Assembly (NCBI RefSeq): GCF_008831285.2
Contig: NC_045139.1
Coordinates: 7,596,204-7,660,203, forward strand
DNA from: Nymphaea colorata
Lineage: Eukaryota; Streptophyta; Magnoliopsida; Nymphaeales; Nymphaeaceae
Direction of reading: 5' to 3'
Length of the DNA: 64,000 bases
Part shown: one piece after another, positions 40,101 to 49,502 of the stretch
How positions within the stretch are numbered: position 1 is the stretch's first letter
Layout of the letters: every line of letters begins with the position of its first letter
The notes under the pieces: model-generated
Databases searched by the model: none
Seen by the model: only the letters and a program-made list of their open reading frames with translations
Told to the model about the DNA's origin: nothing
Position numbers and translations under genes: made by a program

Positions 40101-41105
40101 AGTTAAGGATATATATATATATATATAAACAAAAGCCAGTAACTCACACCAAAACGAAAATACATTCTGCAATTAGATGACAAAAAATAAATCAAATGCA
40201 TTTGTTTGATATTGTATATGTGTTGTTGCGTTAAGATTCAAAGACTTGTCTGCAACTCATTGCAAGCTGATTCAGCCATAGAGTCCCTCGGACAACATGT
40301 TGGAAACTTGGATTCTCAAAAAGCTGATCTGGAAACTTGGTTTTAAGTTGCCCCCATAGATTTCAGACCAGGTTTTGGTGTTTAGTCGACAAAGCATGGG
40401 GTCTGATCTTTTGACTTTTTGTCTTAATGGCTTAATCACACTAACTTCCCATGTTGTACCTTTTGATTCATGTGTGGACTCTTTTGGCTAGAGAAATAAG
40501 CGTGAACCAGGCAGGAGCAAGCATTGAGTCAGGTGGCCAAAACAATTGGCATAAAAATGCTTAACCATATCTCCCAAGTAAACAATATATCGATTTTCAC
40601 TTTCAGATCACCTTGCAATCTATTCCTAAATGACACAAAGCCTTGAAGGCAACGAGATTCAAGAGTGCAATGCAAGAGATAACACATACCCCTTCGCCTC
40701 GAACATACCCGCCACTTATCTTCTTATCACACTCAACTGCTTTGATGAATCTATCCTGCACATGACACCCTGACTTCTCCAGATGCTCCCTCAGGAACTT
40801 CACCGTTGGGCCTAAACGATGAAGAAGACAATAACCAATGCTTGTGTCAACAAGTACATCCCATGACTATGGTAACTGTCTAGAACTACCATAAAACAGA
40901 ATGGGAATTTACTTGCTATCATTACCATAAGAAGAAGAAACAAACAAACAAATAAATTGAAGGATAGAAGGAGAATGACGATAAGGGTATTACTCCGGAA
41001 GCTCCTCTGGATCATGTCTTGACACTCTTCCACAGTTTTGCTGTTGTCCTTATACACTGACGAAGAAGTAAAAGGGGAGGGCTTTTTTTCACTCTTCTCT
41101 TCCAT
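34139..41105 (-). CDS. ATP23: Mitochondrial inner-membrane protease ATP23 homologue
   Basis: The coding sequence is spread over five exons: 41105-40994, 40811-40690, 40050-39913, 39751-39668 and 34273-34139, giving 196 residues. The catalytic zinc site HELIH is at residues 98-102 in DQVVIHELIHAYDDCRAANL. The Cys-rich pattern of the family (CSNH, DDCR, NCAHHACSE, GDCHYKR, ECVRRR, NPYCSE, DVCYNDT) is complete. In yeast, ATP23 matures mitochondrial Atp6 and assists F0 assembly in the intermembrane space; the plant function is inferred from homology. The N-terminus (MEEKSEKKPSPF..) is variable, as in other plants, and then joins conserved KTVEECQDMIQRS. The last intron is 5.4 kb. A leader exon (below) lies upstream, and its splice acceptor is at 41225-41226. 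The gene is convergent with ARP3. Confidence 0.94.
35651..35668. repeat. (GA)n microsatellite
   Basis: About nine GA dinucleotides in a row, inside the ATP23 last intron. Confidence 0.9.
36597..36825 (+). pseudogene. Coding-like fragment of unknown origin in ATP23 intron
   Basis: On the plus strand, opposite to ATP23, TTTCCACAG at 36740 is followed by an open stretch reading FVEVPYDRLVSTINKPEDFE and QQDIEVQ, then a stop at 36823-36825. Upstream, at about 36600-36675, a second stretch reads NISRYMKGLMKLPSSPPIYN in one frame and EYLKVHEGIDEVAQFTSDL in another, followed by a GTATGC donor-like site. The two pieces look like the last exons of a gene with a damaged frame. I do not recognise the family, and chance openness is not excluded. 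Confidence 0.3.
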
Positions 41106-41629
41106 TGAAAAGCAGAGGCCGAAATGCTCACCGGCCACGAGTACTTTTTCAACTGTTTCTTGGAAAATCAACACATGGGCAGTAGCAAGGCGAAGGGCTT
41201 CAGATGGGAGCTGAGAGTAGTTTCCTGTACATGCCCAAATGAACATAAAACTAACTAAAGTTATGGAGAAAAGTACATATGGATGTTTCCAAGGCACCAA
41301 GAAGAGAGGAGGCAGGACTGTGGGAACAGAGAATCATCAGCAATAGTGCCCAGAGGAGGGAAGGCAGGACGGTGGTGGTGGTGGTGGTCGTGGTAAGTGG
41401 AAGAGAGCATGGTGGCATTTGATGGCCACAGTCGGAAACCCATGGATAGAAATCTATGAATAAAATACAATGGATGACACATACAAAAGTCCACAGACAA
41501 AAATATCCTACCTGTGTGTGATGGGAAGACACAAAAATCTATAGACAAATATCTACAGTTTGATCGCCGAAGACAAAAAATTCAGGACAAAAACGGTTAC
41601 CGTTGCCAGCAACCTGTCAACTAAATAGA

Positions 41630-41706
41630 AATTGAAAAAAATAAACCTAGCAGAATATGGCATATTCATAAAAAATAAACCTAGCAGAATATGACACATT
41701 CATCAT
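41630..41706. repeat. Short tandem repeat in ATP23 upstream intron
   Basis: Two head-to-tail copies of about 38 bp, each containing AATAAACCTAGCAGAATATG and CATATTCAT/ACATTCAT, in the intron between leader exon and first coding exon. Confidence 0.8.
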
Positions 41707-42683
41707 CAATTCTGTCAAATGATGTAGAAAGGACATAAAGGAAACTAGAAACAAAGGATCTAAAGTGTAAGAGCATGAACCAGATATGTTAAAACCAGAT
41801 GTCACCCACCTTTAGAAAATTTTTATTCCATATGCAGTAAACAAATTTCGTCAAGGACAGGAAGTTCTTTTAAGATGTTACGAAGATCTTGATCTCCCAC
41901 CGAAGTTTTGCTGAGACCCAGATATGCTATAACCCTCTTTGAGATATTTCAACTGATTGTAAATAAATCTCTTTTCATGAGTACCGTTGCTCTTGCCCAA
42001 AGCTGAGTGGTACCTCTTGAAGTTGAGGGGGGCTTCGAGGGTTTCTCCACCACTCTCACATGGGTTCAAGAGTGTTTTCCCATAATTGTTAATTTAACAA
42101 AAACATTTCTGGTTTGAAATCAATGGCTCAGAATGCACCAAAGTTCGATGCTTCGATCATTTATCTATTTACTGCGCAACAAAAAGAAAAAAATCAAGAC
42201 ACGGCTCATACCAAACAAAGCAGCCGGTACAGAATTACCATTTTGTGCGAGAAACTTACCCCTTTCAAAGCTGGTTTACTAATTATAAAATGAAAAAACG
42301 TTCGAATGTTTATAAAACTTTTACACAGTTGCAAGTAGGGTTGAAATACATTCAACACAGCAAAAAATGACAGAATCTTCAACACCAAATCCGACCCATT
42401 TGCAGCTCTAAACGCTTCTTTCTTCCTCAAAACTGAGAGGATGCTCATTTTTTTCCTCAATCATCCCATTTACGCAGAGAAAAATCGAGAGAGTTAAAGA
42501 AAATATAGTTGTGAGAGACAGAATGGAAGAAATACGCCATAGTCTGCAAATATTCTGCATTTAAGCAGACTCGTTGTTGTACAGTACGCAATAAGGCCGA
42601 CGGTCCAAAACGGGACTGGTACTCCCCATTTTCAAAGCCCCATCGTAATCACCCAAATAAGGGAAAAATAGAAGAGCGCCTAC

Positions 42684-42860
42684 CTTATTAAGAGGAGGAA
42701 GAAGAAGACGATGTAGAGCGAAAGAAAAGGGCGCGACACTGGTGCGAGAGAGAACCTCGAACGTCTGAAGAGAACAAAAAAGCGGAGAAGCCGTCAATTC
42801 ACGCCGAGTAACTGGGTCGCCAGTGACGGCTTCGCTTTGACAAAGATTCAATGCCTATCT
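42684..42860 (-). other. Probable ATP23 non-coding leader exon
   Basis: A GC-richer minus-strand stretch ends with ..TTAATAAG before GTAGGCGC (donor at 42683-42682). It pairs in strand and position with the acceptor TGTACAG at 41230-41225, just upstream of the ATP23 start. The spliced leader would carry a two-codon upstream ORF (ATG TGT TGA, 41176-41168). The transcription start is a guess. Confidence 0.5.
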
Positions 42861-42869
42861 CCGTCTACT

Positions 42870-44670
42870 GGTGTATACAAAAACAACAAGTTAGTTCAAA
42901 AAATACGAACCGGAACAGTATGATTTTGTTGTAGCCGGTTTGTTGGATTCTGGTGAGTCGTACCTGGCCAATTAGAATAGAATCTGCATAAATTAGTGCT
43001 TTTAAAGTATTTTTTAGTGAAATAAACATGTATATTACTGTTCTTAAAAAGGCGGGATCCTATTAGCTAATGTAAACACCATATGGGTGGAATTTTAAGA
43101 ATGTAATATTGATGTTGTCTTATCAATGTTATCAAAATATGTTTTTTAATCAAATATATATATATATATGCCATTGGAATAATTAGCTGAACGTTTGCAA
43201 AACAACTAAAACAATTTTATTATTACATATGTATTTTTAAATAAAATAATATATATATATATATATATATAGCATCAAGCTAGCTAATCCAAATCCGTAC
43301 TCGAAAAGGCAAGCCTCCTCTTAACTAATCTTACCAAACAGATCATGATTATTCTTACTTGTGATGATCATGTTTTTTAAAACCAACGAAAAACCTTATC
43401 CAAAGCTAATTGAAATAGCAATTGAATTATCAAGTAAATTTTGACTTGGAAAAGTGTTTTGAATCTAGCGATAAATGAACCATCAAATCTTGTATCGGTC
43501 ATGTTGATTATCATGTTTCTTATCCTTCTTAGCGTCACTTTCATAATTTGAAAAACAGTATATGAATGTTATAAGTACTCCATATCTATCAATTTTATAA
43601 TTTGAAAAACAGTATATGAATGTTATAAGTAATCATAACTCCATATCTATTAAAAACAGAAAAGTAAGACCATTTGTTCTATTTTTTAGTGAACTTAAAG
43701 ACATTCACCACTAAATATAGATTATTAAGCTATTCTCTAACTTTTTGTCCTTCTATAATATATGACATAGGACATGTTTTTGGTGCTTTGAAATACTACC
43801 CATAATATAGTTCAATTTGCAGATCAATGACCTCCTTTTTGCGTTACCTTTTTGCGTTACAATAGATTGACGTTCTTGACACAGCGACGCCCTCTCGGGT
43901 TGATACACTAGCTCGGGTCAATGGCTAGTAAGCGACTGGTTACTAGTTTCAATAGGTCAACATTCAGTAGGTGCTTGTTGTTTTGGTTCAATGTGTGTAT
44001 GAAGAAGAGTGATGCCTCGTTTGGTTAGATTAGTGGGTGTAATTGGTTGATGATTAATTTCACTTTCCCTAAAATTTTATTTATTTTATATATTCATACG
44101 TAGAAAAGTTAATGCTGCCGGATGTTGGATAGTTGCTAGATAGCTAAATTTTAATTTTGTTGTCAAAGGGACTATAAATCATTAAACCATTGTTTTGCCA
44201 TAAACCATCGTCAATGCGAATGTGTCAACTTTTATTTGTGATAAAATTTTAAATTTTAGTCATTCGGAAGCATCTAACGTCCAATATGAGTGGATTTAAA
44301 TATGAAATATCACTATCTCATATGGTGACGTCATCAATGAGTATGTATCAGTAGGCAGTCAGTACTATATACGGTTGTGTAGAAGGCCACAACCAAGAAC
44401 TTGTAACTTTGCATGCATTTTCTAGCGTTGCCAAACTTGTTTCACATGGGCGGAGGCAGGGGGCCGGCAGGCTCCACCTTAGATTTTAAAAACTTCTAAA
44501 GTTTATATATAAATTTCAAAAATTTTAGTTTAATTTATATAAAAAACTGTCCTGCCCTATTTGTAGACCCATTATTCACATCATTTTATAAACGTTGTCA
44601 AAATCGTGTTTTTCAAATATGGAAAAAAAGAATTAAAGGTTCTTTCAAGCAAAGATTCACATATGATTTT
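42870..44670. other. Intergenic DNA between ATP23 and first RRM gene
   Basis: AT-rich with no gene recognised. It contains (AT)n tracts at about 43150-43168 and 43249-43270. Near 43548-43640 there is a tandem repeat of about 68 bp in which ATAATTTGAAAAACAGTATA and GAATGTTATAAGTA occur twice. Confidence 0.5.
43249..43270. repeat. (AT)n microsatellite
   Basis: About eleven AT dinucleotides in a row. Confidence 0.9.
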
Positions 44671-45234
44671 TAAGAATATAGATTTAAAAATTTTATTGTT
44701 TGAAATTTTGGAGATGTCAACGGCATAAACTCAGGAGCTATGCTTGTTTCTAGGTCGTTTACTAATTTGTGATATATCATGTTTTCTTAGAAAAGCCCGA
44801 AATTATTAAGAACAGCTTCCTCCCTTCAATCTTGGTCTCCCAAAAACGAGATTTGGGTCCGAACTTAGGTTGAGAGAATAAGTGGGGAGAGAGCATAAGA
44901 TTTCAAAGTCCGTCAAAGTCTTCTTCTTCACTTCCCTTCGCTGATCGATCGCCTGTAATACCAACTGCGCAGACACCTATCCGTCCCGGTCCCACCACCT
45001 CCAATCCATCGTCCGATACCTCTTTCCTCCTTCAACGATGTGGAAGAGGAACCACGGTAAACAAGGAGAGCACTAATCCGGAAGTTGGTACAAGGGAAAA
45101 TGGTTGAGGAGAGAAAGCGCCTACCATCCTCTAGCTCTCTCTCGCCTTGTTTGTCTTTCTCTCTCTTCTGATCCCTCTCTTCGGCTCCCTTGCTCCTTCT
45201 ATCTTACCTTTTCACCTGTTCTCCGCAACCGACA

Positions 45235-47421
45235 ATGGACCCGATGTCGGAGGAGCAATTGGACTACGAGGACGAGGACTATGCCTCCGGCAGAGGCCAG
45301 AAGCTCCAGTATCCCGGTGGCGGCGCCATCTCGGCGCTGGCGGAGGACGAGCTTCTCGGCGAGGACGATGACTACGACGATCTATACAACGACGTCAACG
45401 TCGGCGAGGGTTTTATGAACTCCATCCAGCAGCACCATCCTCCCAACCCTAACCCTAATCGCTCCAAACTACATCCTATGCCGAATGGACTTCAACCCCC
45501 TCCTGCACCCCTTGTTGATCCGTCATCATCTGTTGTCGGTAACTCCGGATTTAGGCCTTCGGAACCCCCAGGAGGGGGAGTCAACATTCCAGGCGTTGGG
45601 TTTCATGATGGGAAGGGCTCGAACACCGGCATCGGCGGCGTCGGTGTGTTCTCCTCCGTTAATAACAATTACGCTGCCCCGAAAGCTAGGGCGTCGGAAA
45701 TTCCTCTTGATCCATTGACTGGGAATTTGGAGCATCGTGGATCCATTCCTCAGGTAAAGCCGATGGGTGCTGGGGTCCCTGAGCAAGGGGACAACATGGC
45801 TGGGGGGCCGGCATCTATGCCCGGAGGGGTCAACAGAGGTCCTGGCATTGTTGCTAGCCGGCCGACACTGCAGCAGATGCAGCAGCCACAGCAGATACAT
45901 ATGCAAATGCAGATGCAGCCCCAGCAGCAGCCTCAGCAGCAGATGCAGCCGCAACAGCAGATGCAGCAGCTGCCGCCGCCGCTACCGCCCCAGCAGCAGC
46001 AGCAGCAGCAGCAGCAGATGCCGCCGATTGTGGAGAGCAATGGCAACACGATGCTGTTCGTCGGGGAATTGCATTGGTGGACGACGGACGCGGAGCTCGA
46101 GAGCGAGCTTTCTAAGTATGGGAAGGTTAAAGAGATCAAATTCTTTGACGAGAGAGCTAGTGGCAAGTCCAAAGGATACTGCCAGGTAGAGTTTTACGAC
46201 GCTGCAGCAGCTGCTGCTTGTAAGGAAGGGATGAACAGCCACGTCTTCAATGGCCGCGCTTGCGTCGTCGTCTTCGCTACCCAGCAGAATCTGAGGCAGA
46301 TGGGCGCTGCTTATCTCAACAAGACGCAGGCACAGGCTCAAGGTCAGCAGCAGGGAAGGCGGGTTGGTGCTAACAACAACGATGGTAATAGGAATGGTGG
46401 GTGGAATTATCAAGGAGGCAATGGTGATAACCGGAACTACGGCAGGATGGGTTCTGGAAGAGGTGGGCAGGGGATGCAGAACAGAGGTCAAGGTGGGAAT
46501 TATATGCAAAACAGGGCTAAAGGAAATATGGGTGGTGGCGGCGCGGGCGGAGGCAGTGGTGGTTCTGGTGTTGGGAAAAGCATGATGGCTGGTGCTTTTG
46601 GTGGCCCTGCAGTGGGTGGCCCGCCGGCCGCCTTGATGCATCCGCAGGGGCTGATGGGACCTGGTTTTGATCCAACATACGGTTCACACATGGGCCGGGG
46701 AGGTATCTATGGTGGTTTCCCTGCCCCTGGATTTCCCGGGATGATGCCGACATTTCCAGCCGTCAACAATGCTGTCGCTCTTCCTGGTGTGGCGCCTCAT
46801 GTCAACCCGGCATTCTTTGGTCGTGGAATGGCTGCTAATGGAATGGGGATGATGGGTACTCCTGGAATGGACGGGCATCCTGCCGGGATGTGGACTGATC
46901 CATCAATGGGAGGGTGGACACATGAGGAGCATGGAAGAACGAGGGAGTCTAGCTATGGCGACGATGGAGCTTCTGATCATGCGTATGGCGAGAGCCAGGA
47001 CAGAGGTGGAAGATCAGGAAACACGTCAAGAGACAAGGAGAGAGCTGGTTCGGAGTGTGATTCTGATAGGAGACACCGTGCTGATAAAGAGGCAGATTGG
47101 GACCGTCATAGATACAGGGACGACAAAGAAGGGTATTCGGATCACAGACACAGAGAACGAGATTGGGACAACGGGGAAGATTGGGATAAGGGAAGGTCTT
47201 CCTCTTCAAGGTCTAGAAGCAAAACTAGGATGTCACAAGAAGAAGAAAAACGCTCTCATGGACACAGAGAACGAGATTGGGACAACGAGGAAGTTTGGGA
47301 GGGAGGAAGGTCTTCCTCCACAAGATCTAGAAGCAAAACTAGGATGTCGCAAGAAGAAGAAAAACGGTCTCGACCTAAGGATGTAGACTATGTGAAGAGG
47401 AGACGCCTGCCATCTGAATGA
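45235..47421 (+). CDS. RRM protein of the cleavage factor I 68 (CFI68/CPSF6-like) family, copy A
   Basis: An intronless gene encodes 728 residues from the Met of MDPMSEEQLDYEDED; this start is shared with copy B, while the in-frame extension upstream is not. An acidic N-terminus with LLGEDDDYDDLYNDVNVGEG is followed by a Pro/Gly-rich region, a Gln-rich block (about 215-265), and one RRM at residues 273-348. RNP2 is LFVGEL and RNP1 is KSKGYCQVEF, with plant-specific LHWWTTDAELESEL. A Gly/Asn/Met-rich region and a C-terminal Arg-Asp/Arg-Ser-rich tail follow. Plant proteins of this type are the large subunits of cleavage factor I, which pair with CFI25 to choose poly(A) sites in the nucleus. Copy A alone has a 114-bp in-frame tandem duplication in the tail. 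The family is confident; partner binding is inferred. Confidence 0.9.
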   Translation: MDPMSEEQLDYEDEDYASGRGQKLQYPGGGAISALAEDELLGEDDDYDDLYNDVNVGEGFMNSIQQHHPPNPNPNRSKLHPMPNGLQPPPAPLVDPSSSVVGNSGFRPSEPPGGGVNIPGVGFHDGKGSNTGIGGVGVFSSVNNNYAAPKARASEIPLDPLTGNLEHRGSIPQVKPMGAGVPEQGDNMAGGPASMPGGVNRGPGIVASRPTLQQMQQPQQIHMQMQMQPQQQPQQQMQPQQQMQQLPPPLPPQQQQQQQQQMPPIVESNGNTMLFVGELHWWTTDAELESELSKYGKVKEIKFFDERASGKSKGYCQVEFYDAAAAAACKEGMNSHVFNGRACVVVFATQQNLRQMGAAYLNKTQAQAQGQQQGRRVGANNNDGNRNGGWNYQGGNGDNRNYGRMGSGRGGQGMQNRGQGGNYMQNRAKGNMGGGGAGGGSGGSGVGKSMMAGAFGGPAVGGPPAALMHPQGLMGPGFDPTYGSHMGRGGIYGGFPAPGFPGMMPTFPAVNNAVALPGVAPHVNPAFFGRGMAANGMGMMGTPGMDGHPAGMWTDPSMGGWTHEEHGRTRESSYGDDGASDHAYGESQDRGGRSGNTSRDKERAGSECDSDRRHRADKEADWDRHRYRDDKEGYSDHRHRERDWDNGEDWDKGRSSSSRSRSKTRMSQEEEKRSHGHRERDWDNEEVWEGGRSSSTRSRSKTRMSQEEEKRSRPKDVDYVKRRRLPSE
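47149..47376 (+). repeat. 114-bp in-frame tandem duplication in RRM gene A
   Basis: Units 47149-47262 and 47263-47376 are adjacent. Each begins CACAGAGAACGAGATTGGGA and includes the codons for SRSKTRMSQEEEKR. Being 38 codons long, the repeat keeps the frame. Copy B has a single unit at the equivalent place. The units differ at several codons (for example NGEDWDKG versus NEEVWEGG), so the event is not very recent. Confidence 0.9.
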
Positions 47422-49060
47422 AGAATTTCTCAGTTTTGGTCATATTTGGGCTGACGGTCTATCATAATCATGTGAGAGGGTAGCAGTATTTCCCTTAAGT
47501 TCCACTTGCTCACTGCACCAACTTTTTTACTGCTGCCAGGGTGGTGAGAGTGACTTTCGAGGCTTCAATCTTCCTTGGTGGCAAGACGAACTTGCTCCTT
47601 CCTGCTGACTTCTGGTGGCAACACAGTCGGCAGAATTGTTGCATCAGGGTTCAAACACTAAGTTTCTCATAGTGTTGCTAGAGAGGGTGCATCTCTCTTT
47701 GCTAGTTATTTCTTTTATCTTCATCCAAAACATTACATGAACCCAGCTGATGGACTTGAGTGATGGAGGTACTTGGTAGTTTCAAACAGTTAGTGTATTT
47801 GATTTACTAGTGTTGGCTTGGGCAGTAGTCTACTTGCTTTATCTACGGTTTGGTTCTGATCTAAAACTGGGGTTTCTGCGCCAGGTTCATAAGCTGGAAC
47901 TTAAACATATGTAATCTGTGAACGGTCACATAATTCTGCTCTCTCCTTCCATATTGTTAATGGTCATTGTATGTTCCAACGCCTTTTTGCCCTTCACTTT
48001 TTGAATATTGGCAAACTAGGCATGTAGGATGCTTACTTGATTGCAAATCAGATTCACTTTTGAATGTGGAAGTTGAACTAAGTGCATTCTAATGTAGCAT
48101 ATTTGAAGAAAGCACATGGTGGCTTTGTACCATTTTTTTAAAGGAATGTGGAATTGAGCTGCTTATTGGTATTGCTGCATCTATTATTTGGTAATCGCTG
48201 AACTTTCTACTGAAGATGTTGAGCTATGATCTCCAATATATTTTAGGTTGTTTCATTATTTCATTTGTCTGAGATGCACAATGATTCAATGCAGGTGTTT
48301 TTTCAAGCTGTATGTAATTTTTAGCCATATTTCTAGTCGTGGGAGAGTATTCCTTTAGTGATGCAGCAACTTAGATTCCACTTGCCATGGATTTCCTTTC
48401 ACCATGTGCAATCTCTTTACACTTTAGTATATAATTAATGGTTTCATTTTGTGATATTGTGTTGCTTTGCTTCTAAATGAAAGAGTTTAATTTCTTGTTT
48501 TATTCTCTTGTACATATATTTTTGTCACTCCACAAGTTGCAGCCTACAAAAGAACCAATAATATCAAATGAGAAACTTCCGTTTATTTGAAAATGGAGGT
48601 GGCTACCAGCTAGTTCTTGAATATAATAGGCTACTATGCTGTCTACAACGGCTGCTTCTTGTTTCCTATTATTGTTTTGCGATTTTCTGGAGTTTGTAGG
48701 AGAACCAAAATGTTAGTAATTTCATGTTTTCCCTTTTTTCTTCTCACGTTCTATTCGGATGGTTGCTTCTACCTTGTTTCTGTTCAGATGATATGTTTCT
48801 TTATGATATGTAGAAAGAAGATATCTTGTGCCCTCTTTCCTGTCTTCTTGGTGACAGATGAATCAGTTGTAAACTCATTGATGGACAGTGCACTGGTAGT
48901 TAATTTTTGTTCTGTACCTATTAATGAGTTGTTGTAGTACATGGTCAATTATTTGTTAGGGTAAGACTATACTATCATGGTTGTCCCATGGGTGATATCT
49001 CTTTTTAATCATCATATATGGAAGCCTTGTGATTGTCATAAATCCTCTGGCTTTTTGAAT
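47422..49060 (+). other. 3' region of RRM gene A
   Basis: It is collinear and clearly similar to the region after gene B (58133-59760). The best-conserved block starts GGTGGTGAGAGTGACTTTCG near 47541 and continues for more than 100 bases, suggesting a functional 3' untranslated region. No separate gene is seen. Confidence 0.6.
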
Positions 49061-49066
49061 TGTGGC

Positions 49067-49502
49067 TGGTGGGGAGTTTAGTCATGTATTGAAGATTATT
49101 GAAAATCTTCAAGTGATTATAAGAAGGTTGGTTTAGCAATAAGTTGTCATGGTTTGTAGCCTTTTTGAGGTTGCAATGGATGCTGCTATGAGGCGGGTTG
49201 GGATCCGCCAAACTAGGAACCCAAACCCGATTAAAGCACAGTTCAACACCTTGACCTAGGGCTCCACATGCGTTGGATGCGCATCCTAAGGGGGTGGATT
49301 GCAAGTTCGTAACACCTCATGTGTGGGGAATTTAGTCCCTTACTGAAGTTTATTATAAATCCTCAAAGGCTTATATGGGGGTAGCGATAGGTTGCCTTGG
49401 TTCCTAGCCTTATTGGGGTTGGAACTAAAGCTGCTAGAGAGTTGGTGAGATCTGCCAGACCAAGTGTCTGGGTTTGGTGTGGGAGTGGGCTGGGTTGTTG
49501 CA
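49067..49502 (+). mobile_element. TRIM-like repeat, copy A
   Basis: Two related halves of about 190 bp lie head to tail. The second (about 49307-49502) begins CGTAACACCTCATG (element norm apparently TGTAAC..) and ends GGGTTGTTGCA. Both carry GGAATTTAGTCCC-like, GCTTATA, TTGGTT..TAGCCTT and GATCYGCCA words. The layout of two short LTR-like units with almost no interior fits a terminal-repeat retrotransposon in miniature. No primer-binding site or polypurine tract was established. Confidence 0.5.

Larger units (their letters stand above)
44675..49502 (+). repeat. Segmental duplication, copy A
   Basis: This segment of about 4.8 kb carries RRM gene A, its leader (about 44770-45234), its 3' region (47422-49060) and a TRIM-like repeat. 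Its order of features matches copy B at about 55381-60197. Homology begins at GAATATAGATTT.. (A) and AAATATAGATTT.. (B) and stops after GTTGTTGCA (A) and GTTGTTACA (B). The two copies are direct and separated by about 5.9 kb of unrelated DNA. Confidence 0.88.
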
